Below the pieces are notes generated by a model. The model saw nothing but the letters and a program-made list of their open reading frames with translations. It was not told where the DNA came from and searched no databases. The position numbers were made by a program, and so were the translations under genes. This document shows, piece after piece, positions 47,369 to 58,439 of a DNA stretch of 64,000 nucleotides (the stretch's first letter is position 1; each line of letters starts with the position of its first letter). Source of the DNA: Cryptomeria japonica (lineage: Eukaryota; Streptophyta; Pinopsida; Cupressales; Cupressaceae). The stretch is from the NCBI RefSeq assembly GCF_030272615.1, contig NC_081408.1, positions 68,367,546-68,431,545 of the forward strand, given 5' to 3'.

Positions 47369-48265
47369 TTATTTCAATCTTGCATGTCTATCAGGACACA
47401 TAGATATCATATGACCAACTTTATTGCAGTTAAAACATTTAAAGGGTGTTTTACCTTCATACTTACTTCCAATTGGACCTTTAGGCATTTTTCTTGCAAA
47501 TAGTGCTTCAAGTTCTTCTAGTTCTTCATTCTCCTTCCTTCTTTCTTCAAGTTCTCTTGCATAAAAGGCTTTCCAATCAGATTTATCAAATGATGATGAT
47601 GATGGTGCAGATGATGTTGATGCCTTAAAAGCTAAATATGTCTTTATAGTAGCAACAGGACCAAATTCCTCAAGTTCAAAAGCTGAAAGTTTTCCAACCA
47701 AAGTGTCTCTAGATACTGATGTATTAGGCATTGTTCTCAATTCATTTATAGCAGTAACTTTCATTTTATATGCTGGTGGCAAAGCTCTTAAAACTTTAGA
47801 AACAATTTCATCTTCACTTAAGGTTCCTCCACAACATTGTATACCCAAAACAATTTTATTCTTTCTATAAAAGAAGAAATCCTTTCATCTTCTTCCATTT
47901 TCAGAATTTCATATCTGACCCGGAAGCATTCAAGTTTTTGCAATTTTGACTGTGGAATCTCCTTCATTCAATGTTTCCAATTTATCCCAAATAGCTTTAG
48001 TAGTAGATCTATCTGAAAATCCCATGATTTGTTGATCTGATAATGCGCTCAAAAGTGCTTCTCTTGCTTTGCAATCATTTTCCTCATCTTTACTTAAGGT
48101 TGGTGGATTAGGTTGACCTTGAGTAGGATCAACATAACCATTCTTTGTAACTTCCCATATGTCCTTTCCAATGAAATTCAATTGTGTCTCCATCTTGATC
48201 TTCCATATGCCATAGTTAGTTCTATCAAGTTTAGGACTGTCCTTCCTGAAATAGTTAGAAGACAT
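47369..48265 (-). pseudogene. Copia-2 gag
   Basis: ATG 48265 opens MSSNYFRKDSPKLDRTNYG. The frame is broken in an A-run near 47945 and restored by about 47848. It then continues through VSKVLRALPPAYKMKVTAI to a CCHC knuckle CFNCNKVGHMISMC near 47415. Gag is the structural, nucleic-acid-binding protein of the element. Confidence 0.88.
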
Positions 48266-48308
48266 TAGATCTCCTCAAGCTGTTATACTTCTGCAAAAAG
48301 AGGACTGG

Positions 48309-48320
48309 GCTCTGATACCA
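48309..48320 (-). other. Primer binding site of Copia-2 (tRNA-iMet type)
   Basis: TGGTATCAGAGC on the minus strand, two bases from the 5' LTR, identical to the site of Copia-1. Confidence 0.9.
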
Positions 48321-48322
48321 AT

Positions 48323-49120
48323 TTTTAGGTCCCAGAGACAACTGAGAGGGGGGGAGGGTGAATCAATTTTCCAATAAATATAAACCAAAACAAACTTAAC
48401 CAAACTTAATGCTTAATACAGGTAAACCAAACTTTATGTCGGTAGACAATTTTATCAGTTAATTGCAGTACCGGTAAAGATTAATGCATGAAACAGAAAG
48501 ACAATAACATCCACAACACATAACACCAATATTTGTATGTGGAAATTGTGTAAGGGGAAAAACCATGGTGGAAAGCCTTACCCACAATCAGATGATACTA
48601 CTACAGATAGTATGTGTGTACAATATGGAGTCTGCACATATAGAAAGGCCAATTGCCTAGATCTCACTGCTCAATCACAAAATGGGAGTCACACTAACTA
48701 AAATTGGATGGTTAAATCCAATGATTATGTACTATTCAGAATAGCATCTTCATATGTTGGATTCAGTACTGGTTAAGCTTTGATATGCCTTCTTTAAACA
48801 TTCCTTCAATCTTGAATGATGTATGCATGTATAGCTCTTCTTATATTCGCATATACCTTATTACAATCCTTTTTCCAATCCTATCCCTATCTATGTCAAT
48901 CTCACAAATGAGATCTTACATTTATACCATAACCTAAGACCAAATGAGTAGGTCGACTCACTAAGAGATATTACAATAAAATCAATTAAAAATGAATCAA
49001 TATATGATGTGTCGTGTCAGCTCAATGTATTTACAATAATAATAAATCATCTTCATGATGTGTCATGCTGATCTGGAATAGATATGCTTGCTTGTGCATA
49101 ACCGGGACCTATTTGCCAGT
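48323..49120 (-). repeat. Copia-2 5' LTR, first piece
   Basis: Matches 42680-43480 of the other LTR from AGGTCCCAGAGACAACTGAG through ATAACCGGGACCTATTTG. The terminal TGC has become TTT. It is interrupted at 49121 and resumes at 53405. Confidence 0.9.
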
Positions 49121-52100
49121 TGTTGTTCACCAAAAATGGTTATCCCAAGTACAACTACAATTGATCTATGAAATAGCCAATTCAATCTATGAAGAACCTC
49201 AGGACTTGGACAACATAACAAGGATCTAAATCCTTCTACTCTTCAGGCTCTGCAAAACCTAGGTGGGTGTACCTTTGATGCATTGAATCAGACCCATTAC
49301 ACACAAAACAACATCAACAAAAAGTAGATGAATCTCAAATGGTATAAAAACAAGGAGGGTATTGTAGATTGGCTAGATCTACACTTACAACTCAACAATG
49401 TTTGAATCATGAGATGGATGGAATACTACCATAGAACAAGAAGTAAAAGATATTTTGATTTTTTGATTCTAAAAGTGTTACAAGTAACTTCTAGTTGTAA
49501 TGGACCAGTGCCTTAGCCTGGGCATGGCGTCAAATACATAACATTATAAGAGAACCTAGTTGCAAATATGGCTTACCAAAATATCCCTGCATTAATGCCT
49601 GACATTAATACATTCTACATTCATTCATAGAACCATACATAATCCAAACAATGATTCAGTTCCACAATTTCTGCTCCAAGAATTTAAATCCTTTCTATAA
49701 AAGATTCCTAAGAACAAGAATTTCACTCCCCCTTGGAGAGGAAAAACTCAAAATCCCTTGAAAATTGAATTATATTGAAACAAACAACAAATGCCTGAAG
49801 ACAATTCTATGGCACTTTACACCTGCCTTGCACATGTATGACCTGCAACTAAACCAATTACAGTCTTATGCAAAATACCCACATATAGAACTAAAACTCT
49901 GAAAACATTATTGAACTGGACAATTCATTGCAAATTTGGAACCTACAATTTTGGATTTCTCCCTTGGAGAAAATATCTAAAATACTGGAACCCTTACAAA
50001 TGAGAAGAAATGGGAATATGAAGGAGGGAGAAAAAACTAGAATGCACCAGAGATCGCCAAGTGTCCCTTTTTCCCTAACTGAGAAATATTTCCCCCTCTT
50101 CCCATGGAAACTGCTCTCAAAATATCTGATGTTTGTTGAAACAAATTGCATGAATGGATTCCTTGTCTCGAGATCTTTCCAGCAGTATATGATACTTGCT
50201 ATTTTGGGTAAACAATACCTTATGAGCGAATTAATTTTGAATGTAGACCACCATCATTTAAATTTTTCATTTTTCACATAATCGAAACTATATCATTTAA
50301 ATTTGATTTTTTGCTTGATTTTGGCCCTGCACCCTTCCACATGGCAGCTTGTGATTCGCTCATGGCACCACCTGGGATGACACCTCACCTATCTGCCACT
50401 TGTCAGCCACATCATCTTGACCTCAGCAAGACCCACCAACTCACACCGCCACCAGACTTGCCACATCATCAGTCGCTACTTCGCGAAGGGTAATTGGCGA
50501 GCACCTTCGCTTTGTGAAACAACACCAACCATCGATCATCTATGAAGTTGCATGATCTTTAGTCCACCATTTTATGCACATGCTTTGTCACCATTTCATG
50601 ATGGTTAATCTTTGTGCATATTTGCCTTGCAACATAGCGACTGTCGTCTGATCGCCTCAAACCTGCTCACTAGTTAACTCACTATTTCACTGCAAAAATC
50701 ACTTACCTTAGGAAACATGCACACGTGGGATCTGCTAGGTCACCAACTAGCTTGTTGGTCACCTCGAGAATCATGCATGCATGCGTGGGGTCCACTGGGC
50801 ATCTAGCCAGCACCTTGCGTCAAAAGCCTCCAAGGCTTTGACACTATAGTTGTGTGGAACTTTACTTTTAAATACATGGTTTGCCCTCCTCACTGCGAAT
50901 GTGGGATATAAGTATTTGCACATTCATTTGCATTTACTTGAAAGTTTCTAAAAACCTTAACCACCATAGCTTACTCACGTAGGAAGGATGTTAGCAAGAG
51001 TCGTGGAACTGCGTTTATACCTGCAGATTGCATTGGTTTGAAAACCTCTTAACCTTTTCAACACCATTTTCCACCTGTTGCGTTGAACTTTTGTTGAAAT
51101 TCTTAAACCATTTACCATGCAAGGGAGGATGTTAGCAAGAACCATGGGTTTTGGTTGTTTCACACCTACCAAAATGCATTTGCAGAAAGTTTCTGAACCT
51201 TTGGATTAGCTTATACACCTGCCAATATACAAGTTACTTTAAATTTTAAAAGCCCTTTGCCCATCACGTAGGAGGGAGGATGCAAGCAAGGCATGGAGAC
51301 TGCATTTGTTTGATAATTTCTTGGCCTCTTCTTTTGCCTCATTGCAGGGGATGTTAACAAAAGTTGTGGAATTTGGCTTTCACCTACCAATGGAAATTGC
51401 TTGAATCTCATTTGTTATTTCAATAGCCACGCAGGGGAGAGTGTTGGCTTCTTAACCTGCCCATTGCATTGGTTTTGAATTTTTAAAACCTTTTACATGC
51501 TACATGGGAGGAGGTATGGCATTCATCTGCCAATGGCCTTTGCTTGAAATTTTCTTTCTTTCTCAATTCACACAGAAGGGGAAAAATGGTGGTACACCTG
51601 GCATTTGAATTTGCCAGAAGGTTGAAAGGTTTGAAATGCCATTTCAATGCAACAGGACAGCGACACACGATAGGGAAGACTTGGGAGGCACAATGCATTT
51701 TTTTCTAGAGTTTAATTGGCCTCTAAATTGCCATGCCATTGAGGGAAAATCAAACAAAAGTTGTGGAATTTGACATTACACTTGACCAATGGAATTTGCT
51801 GAAAACTTCAATGGGCCTTACCCATTCCACACCACTTTTCTCTGTTAGGTTGTTTGCTATGGTATATTAAGGATCAAGGTAACCAAATGTATCCTTCACA
51901 TTCGATGAGACATGAGTTGCTTCACTAGATGGCCCCTCCCTTGAAAGCCCAAAATCTGCTACTTTCGCTTCCATTTTTCACTTAATAATATATTGGTCAA
52001 TTTGATATCTCTGTGAATTATTTGAGGTTTACAACCAACATGCAAGTACTCTAATCCTTATCTTATCTTAACTCGTACCAGTAAATTCAAATCTTTAACT

Positions 52101-53404
52101 TATAATGGCTCATGCAATAACCCCTCAGTTATATGCCCACATAATGAAATGAAAACACCTCTTAGTACACTAAGTCACCAATAAAATTAATGCACGAGCA
52201 TGAGCCAGGTCGGGTCCCCAAAGTGGGTCCGACTTTAAAAAAATTCATTTTCATGCAATTGACCTTTGAAATGCCTCACGAACCTTAAACATACCTCTGG
52301 AATTGATCAACACCATTTTCTGATCATTAAAGTGAGTTTCATGACTTTCAGGCGCCCGCGCCACATTTTCGCATATAATCCCAAAGATGTATTTTTCAAA
52401 CTAGCCAAAACATCTCCGGACTTCGCAAACTGAGAAGCGCGTACTCTGATATACAAACATGAACTTTGCCAAGCGGTTTCTCAAGACGAATCCCGAGTGA
52501 AGAAAAATTAATGGTCAAAGATGACCAACTAGCTCTGTCAACACTGTGAACCTGATAAAACCAATGCACAGGGAACTCAAAGTGTCTTTCTTAAAAAAAT
52601 CAAACGATTTCCGTAGACCCCCAAATTTGAGGCATAGATACCTTGAAGTACAGATCAAAACTTAGAATGCTTAGTTTGACCGGGAAGCTGATAGGGTACA
52701 AATAGCGCGCTCATGAAAATAGCCACTTTAACTGATGTAGCAATGAAAATACGGAACACTGAATAAGGTGGCTCAAGAAACCCTTTTGAAAACTGATCAA
52801 ATGGATTGGCAGGAGCTTGAAACTGGAAATATAGCTTGTAATTTGCACTAGCAGTAGTTCGGAATAAAAATTATGACATGACACTCACTGGGGCATCTTT
52901 TACACGTGTGCAAAGTGGCACTTTGACTAGCTATTGAAACATAGACCTGTGCAAACCATAAATTGCAAACAGATTGAGCTTGCCAAACTGAGAAAATGGA
53001 TTCATAAAGACTTGAAACTTGGCACGGAGGCACATTTATATGCATATAATTCAATGCACTTTTAATTTTAGCACGATGATCAACTGGTCAAAAGATATAG
53101 GAGCTCAAATTAGGCTACTTAATAAAATCTCTATTTGCACCTAACATGCACTTTCAGCTCACCCCTTGAAAATGGTACTTAATAAATTGATCCAAACTGG
53201 ATTTTGAAAGTTGCAAAACACTTCGTAGGCCAAATGAAAGGTATAGGACACATTTCAAAGCTTTACCTCTTGATGATTAACTGGCTCCATTTTACATGCC
53301 CTCAAAGTAAGCCATCTGAATGAGATTAGGTGCCTTTCTGAAAATGAAATAGCAAAATTTTGAAATGGGCCTCTCAAATTACTCAAATTTAATGAGTCCC
53401 AACA
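49121..53404. mobile_element. 4.3-kb LTR-like insertion in the Copia-2 LTR
   Basis: The insert starts TGTTGTTCACC and ends TCCCAACA. Flanks CCAGT and TTGGT both derive by transitions from CCGGT, the expected target sequence (the intact LTR has TCGGT here). It contains no recognisable gag or pol, which suits a solo LTR or a non-autonomous element. Sequence at 50480-50700 matches the hairpin units of array 1 (GGCGAGCACCTTCGC, TTTGTGAAACAAC, GATCATCTATG), so this insert and the 1.5-2.5 kb region belong to related repeats. Orientation is uncertain. Confidence 0.75.
50480..50700. repeat. Hairpin unit related to array 1
   Basis: CTTCGCGAAGGGTAATTGG...CTTTGTGAAACAACACC followed by a GATCAT...ATGATC pair, the same order of arms as units at 1659 and 2379. 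Confidence 0.55.
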
Positions 53405-53685
53405 TTGGTAACAACAAATATGCAAACCTGATCAAACCAATGAACAAATAACCAAAACCAAGTGTCCAAACGATGTCTTAGACATAACCAAGTAATCTCC
53501 AAGTCATTCCAAGTGTCGGTGAACAATATAACCTGTCGGTGAGCCAAATACCGGTGATTGTGCATAAGTCACTGACTTGCCAGTGAACATAACTAAAGAT
53601 CTCCAAGTGCTGATAAGTGTTTCTAGATGTTGACAAGTGTTGACATCAATGAAAAAACCATATCAACATATCCAAAATACCAACA
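53405..53685 (-). repeat. Copia-2 5' LTR, second piece
   Basis: Resumes GGTAACAACAAATATGC and matches 43470-43751 to the end AAAATACCAACA; followed by the target duplication AATGG. Confidence 0.9.
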
Positions 53686-53690
53686 AATGG

Positions 53691-54269
53691 TGGCTTGTCT
53701 TCCTCTGTTTATTTTCCTTCTTGCGTCTTGTGAATGGCAATTTTCCAGCCGGTATATGTAGTGTCCATTCTGAGGTATTCTTCCTCCAACTCCCCAAAGG
53801 ACAAGGGCTTATTAGGACTAGAGTCTAAATTAAAAACCCCATTTATGTAACCTACAGAAAATCTAATAAATGCATCCCCATTGGGAAGTTGAATACACCT
53901 CTTCACTGAATTATAATCCCTCACCAAAACCTCTAGCAATCTTATGTTTACAAAATTATTGCGGAATGTTAGTTTACCTAAATTTGTCATCCAAGGATGG
54001 AAGAGTGACATCTCCTTGCTCCTCCCCAAATAGTGGAACATAAACAGTTCATGTCCCCTTACCTTGGTCCAGACATCTCTGAACTCTCTATACTTTTCTT
54101 CTAATTGGTCTATAATGTCTTGGTTTAGCCTCCTGATTGGAGGTAGCTCTTTAGTTTTTTCTTTTTTCACCTTAGACTCAAGGCTCTTGGCCACCCTCTT
54201 CTTCCTGTTGAAATTGAAGCTTCCAATTCTGCAATTACAATCATCTTCTCTTTTTTTCAAAGGTGCAAT
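53691..54269 (-). pseudogene. Family A transposon-associated protein, copy 4, 5' part
   Basis: Minus-strand frame with APLKKREDD at the start, corresponding to MAPKREF of copy 1. The initiator position (54269-54267) reads ATT instead of ATG. It continues RRLNQDIIDQLEEKYREF, then GKLTFRNNFVNIRLLEVL, YNSVKRCIQL (53915-53886) and GVFNLDSS, the conserved N-terminal block of the family. A TAA near 53709 interrupts just before the Copia-2 insertion site. The region 5' of this gene (54460-55215) is palindrome array 4. Confidence 0.62.
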
Positions 54270-54459
54270 GTGTTCAATCTGTGTATTCTTCTTTCACCAA
54301 CACAATATTTAGATAAGGCAATTTCTAGTTCTACCATATTCTTTTAAAATAATGAACTTCTCATAAAATTTTCCTCGTGTGAACCATAGATGCATCTACT
54401 ACAAGTATTAAATAGAAGATTTTAAAAAAATTTGGTTTTGAATTCTGATATGACAACAA
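54270..54459. other. Spacer between copy 4 and array 4
   Basis: No gene or boundary recognised. Confidence 0.3.
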
Positions 54460-55215
54460 CTCGTCGGCATATGTCTCCCCGATGAATATTTCCCTTTTGG
54501 TGCTCTTTGAACAGCCCTTTATCTACTTTGACATCTTACTTTCTCTTATCGGGATACCCTAAGATGATGACTCCTTTTCCTCCTCATCGGTATATCTCAA
54601 ACCTATATTCTCATCGGGCATCGGGTAAGCTCATTTAGCATTATCGTGATAGGCATTGTTTCCCCGATAGGATTCACCATCGGTATAGCTCTTCCTGATG
54701 CAAATGACTTCATCGCCATGAGTCTTCCCGATAGTGTCTTTGCTCTGCTCAATTAGTCTGCTCCTTCATCAGGTATCGGGGTAATCCGAAATAAAACATA
54801 TTGATAAGCAAAGTCTTCCCTATAGATTATGTTCCATTGGTATATGTTTCATCGATGATTTCTTTGGGCATCCGGGTGGCTCAAAGTAACACATACCGAT
54901 CACTTTGGTTATACCGATGGACTCTTCTTTTAGCCACTCTTATCAGTATAAGTCTTACCGATAGCCTCATCAACTATCGGCAAGACAATTCTCAACTGCT
55001 GCCACTAGTGTTTACTATGTCGATGGGTCATATCAGTATAGTTTTTGCCAATGCATCAATTCTCCTCAACTTTGCTCCTTGATCGATATAACTTATGTCG
55101 ATGAGTACAACTCTAGCTTGCTACACTCTCTTATCAGTATATGGTATCCCGATGCAAAATTGATCTTTGTTAGTTTAAGTGCCCTCATTGATATAACTTA
55201 TACAGATAATGCAAA
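54460..55215. repeat. Array of ATCGGTATA/TACCGAT inverted repeats (array 4)
   Basis: At least ten short inverted repeats share an ATCGGTATA-like left arm and a CCGAT-like right arm around a YCTT loop. Examples are CATCGGTATAGCTCTTCC with TGATG near 54672, and TATCAGTATAAGTCTTACC with GATAG near 54942. Units are roughly 40-60 bp apart and diverged. The array lies on the 5' side of family A copy 4, in the same relative place as array 2 for copy 2. Confidence 0.6.
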
Positions 55216-55615
55216 ATTTCAATCATTTTCAACTCCTTTAAGATACAAAAATTGATAATGGATTTAATACAATCTGAACAAAAACTCTGTTTTGCATGGG
55301 ATCTTTACCCTTTTTGATAATTACTTGTGTACTTTGATCAATCCCAAGAACCTTTTTTCCAGGCCTCCTCACCTAAAAAGTAAACCCAGAGTGCTTCATC
55401 TTGTCTCAATGCCACCCTCAATATGTCCACTTGATGGTTGAATCTCTAGAGAGAAGTCACAAATGGATGGAGATTGTCACTACAAGATTGCACCTACACA
55501 TAAAACCCAACAACAACTATTCTTATAGAAAAAGTGCTCAATATATAAAAGGAAATTATAGAAAATAGCATTTTTAAGAGCATAATTTATTTGAAAAATT
55601 ATGTGCTAACATGTT
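55216..55615. other. Remaining clathrin intron sequence
   Basis: No gene recognised; runs up to the next clathrin exon. Confidence 0.35.
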
Positions 55616-56400
55616 GCACTGTCTAAAAAGGATAATCTTTACAAGGATGCAATGGAAACTAGTTCTCAATCGGGTGATCTTGAACTTGGAGAGGAATTGT
55701 TGGTGTATTTTGTGGAATAGGTATACAATTGGTAAAACATATAGTTGGTTGTTCTCTCTCATAGGCTAAAGTATATTTTGAATTTTCATTTTGGATTGGG
55801 GCATTGAAATGGGGCTTACTTTTGCATTTGGAACTGTAGGGCAAGAAAGTGTTTTGCTTCATGCTTGTTCATATGCTATGACTTGATTAGACCGGATATG
55901 GATCTAGAACTTTCTTGGATGAATAATATGATTGAATTTGTGTTTCCATACATACTTTAGGTTCTTGATATACTCTAATGATTTTGTTAATATTTTAAGT
56001 TTATCTTTAATAAACATTTTAAATCTTCTGCAAAATTAAATAGCTAATTTTCAAAAAAATTCTTTTTCAAAGTTCATTCTAGAATACACGACAAAAGTTG
56101 ATGAGCTTGTTAAGGACAACTTAGAGGTTGCCCAAGAAGAGAAAGATCTTGTTTCTCAACATGTATGCATTTTTCTTAATTGAGCCTATAGGAGCACTTG
56201 TTCTACTCTACTGATGGTTTTTAAAAATTCTAATAAATATGTGCCTATTTTGTTTACAGAATATGTATGCTCCGCTTCTTCCCCTTGCTTTGCTAGCACC
56301 TCCAATTCCTGGCATGGGAGGTTACTTTTAGCCAGGTATGGGTGGAATGGGAATGCCTCCCATGACAACTTATGGTATTCCACCTATGGGTGGCTATTGA
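55616..56400 (+). pseudogene. Clathrin heavy chain pseudogene, 3' exons
   Basis: Four exon-like pieces carry the end of clathrin heavy chain. 55616-55720: [16 protein letters not shown] to ELLVYFVE, last codon TAG where the family has Gln. 55840-55960: GKK, one-base loss, [16 protein letters not shown] to FVFPYIL, again ending in TAG for Gln. 56073-56162: FILEYTTKVDELVKDNLE to EKDLVSQH. 56260-56400: MYAPLLPLALLAPP, a TAG, then GMGGMGMPPM and MGGY before TGA. Each piece has AG before and GT after it. They continue the series 36638-38146, so about 17 kb of nested elements lies in one intron. Nonsense codons and the frameshift show it is not functional. Confidence 0.88.
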
Positions 56401-57076
56401 TGGGATTGAATAACTTAACGTGGGACACAATTCTTCAATCATACATGGTTTTTTGAGGCTGGTCTTTGAGTGGAAAGATTAGATTGTCAAATTGTATTTA
56501 TATATTGTCATTTGGTTGGTTGATACAGAATAATGAATCTTTAGTATTATCGTATTGGTCAATCAGTTCAAATATTTCCATCCACCAAGCATCCAATGAG
56601 GATGTTGTATGTCCGATGGCATCCTCATCAAATAAGCAATAAGGGTACCATCAGAATTTCGACACCCACCCAATTTATACCGATGCCTGAACCGTCGCAC
56701 ATACAGCATCCTCATTGGTGCGGATGCCTTGGTTGTTGTTGGACGTTGTTAGAATTCTGATGGACCCCCACAAAACATTGGATGAGGATGTTGTATATCC
56801 AACGATATTCTCACCAGATGGGTAGTCATGTTCACCATCAGAACATTACCTAGATTCTGTCAGAATTCCAATGACATATAGAGTTTTACCAATGGCTAAG
56901 TGCAATCATGGTTGTGATCAGAAGAGTCTTCAATGGCATCAAAATTTTAATTTTCTTGAGCACCGTCGGAATGTCTGACTTCAAGTTTTCAACGGTGTTG
57001 CTTGTCAACAGTCCGACAAATTGTAGTCGGAATTTTGATGAACTGTCGTCGGAATTGAGCCCCAAATGTACTAGTG
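56401..57076. repeat. Candidate CACTA subterminal region and right terminus
   Basis: Repeated short motifs (GAGGATG/CATCCTC pairs, ACATCC-type and GTCGGAATT at 56970-57060) lead up to TACTAGTG at 57069-57076. On the minus strand this reads CACTAGTACATTTGGGGC, a CACTA-type terminus with subterminal repeats. It would close the element that starts left of 29617 and contains the clathrin exons. The left terminus was not found, so this is tentative. Confidence 0.45.
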
Positions 57077-57097
57077 TAATAATATTCACTACTCTTT

Positions 57098-58171
57098 AAA
57101 GGATGGAAAAATTGGAAAACATTTAGATTTGATCATAGAAAAAATAGTGTAAATGCATTTATCAATGAGTTTAAGAGTCAGATTGTTCCAAAATATGTGA
57201 AACACTCCCAACATGCCTGATGGCTTGATGGACAGTTTTGCATATGCAGGAACACATTTCCAATTGGAACAATATTATCACTTATTGATTTCGCAAAAAT
57301 TTACACTCTAAATGACAAGAAGAAACTTAGTCTCAGTATTATAATTTAGTGCAAGTGGAATTTTTTTTACATATTGTATATAGACATGCACATGATAGTA
57401 GAGAAGATAACAATTTTTCTTTGAGGGAGTATCATTTATATGTTAGTGATAATTGATTATACTCATTAGAGTTTGTTCAATATTGCTTCAAGGTCTTTTA
57501 TGACAATCTAAAGGAAACAGAAATTCAGATGACACAACATATGATATGGTCAAATAATTGCACGGGATAATCCAAAAATGCAAGAATGTTTTATTGGCTA
57601 AGGAGAGCTCACAAGAAAACCAATGTCCAACATATATGGAGTTTTTTTAAAACAAGACATGGTAAAGGAGAACATGATGGAGTTGATGCATGTGTAAAAA
57701 TGGCTTTTGCTAGAGAACAATTGAAATTTGAGGATGCAGTGAAATTTAGAGATGCTCATGCAATTTGTGGATTGGTGCAATTCAAAGTTATCTACAAGAT
57801 CAACTAAGAACTCCACAATTCAATGTTTCTTCTGGTTACTTGAGGAAGAAAATATTCACATTCTTCATGGTTGTGATACAATCAATGGATCAACTAAATG
57901 GCATTCATTTAAGAGTTCTAATTCAAACATATGGACTATATTCACAAGGGAGCTTGCTTGTTTTTGTCAGTTTTGTGTTGCTGGTGATTGGGAATTTTTC
58001 AAGAATACAAAATGGGTTGAAGAATGGCAACAAAGATCATTGAAACCAAAGGAAAAACATGATCAACATGAAAGAACAAATGAAGACATTGATCACATGT
58101 TTGTATCAGATGACTATGATCACATTTCAAATCTTATACAAGAAGCTAAAATTGAATTCAATTTGTTTTAG
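57098..58171 (+). pseudogene. Uncharacterised plant protein with HGKGEHDG motif, decayed
   Basis: The C-terminal part is well preserved: ARMFYWLRRAHKKTNVQH, IWSFFKTRHGKGEHDGVDAC and REQLKFEDAVKFRDAHA. A one-base shift near 57770 then leads to FVDWCNSKLS, GCDTINGSTKWHSF, TRELACFCQFC and YDHISNLIQEAK, with a stop at 58169. Upstream, in other frames, FPIGTILSLIDFAK, an HIVYRHAHDS-like stretch and IWSDNC can be read. Proteins with the SD-C-x-QFKNARMF and HGKGEHDG blocks are known as an uncharacterised family in plants. I think they are transposon-derived but cannot prove it. It has at least six stops and two or more shifts. Confidence 0.6.
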
Positions 58172-58439
58172 TTTATTAAACAGTATCTATATGAATGCAT
58201 ACAATGTATATATGTGAATTTTATATCTCACTAAATATTAAATTGAAATTGGTTTGTAGGACATGTGGTGCAGGAGCACCTAAGGGCAAGAAAATACCCT
58301 TTTCAATTTTAGCATAAGGACTGGTTCTAGTCCATTAGCTTGTCTGTTTGGAGCTTGGACTGCATTTTTTGTTTTCTTTTTGGAGGGCATGTTTTCGGTG
58401 AGACTTACACTGATTACACCGCCAGCATGTGGAGCGCAA

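Larger units (their letters stand above)
42680..53685 (-). mobile_element. Ty1-copia element Copia-2, inserted in family A copy 4
   Basis: LTRs 42680-43751 and 48323-49120 plus 53405-53685, gag-pol between them on minus, and a tRNA-iMet primer binding site at 48309-48320. A perfect 5-bp target duplication AATGG lies at 42675-42679 and 53686-53690. The flanks belong to the two halves of family A copy 4, whose reading frame resumes without loss across the site. The right LTR is split by the 4.3-kb insertion 49121-53404. Confidence 0.95.

Noticed and set aside
49928-50493. ORFs of 60-117 codons in the 4.3-kb insertion
   Set aside because: No family resemblance, and frames overlap on both strands; treated as chance.
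36638-56400. Functional clathrin heavy chain gene with a giant intron
   Set aside because: One exon is out of order, there are at least five nonsense codons, a deletion with frameshift in the third exon and a one-base loss at 55850.
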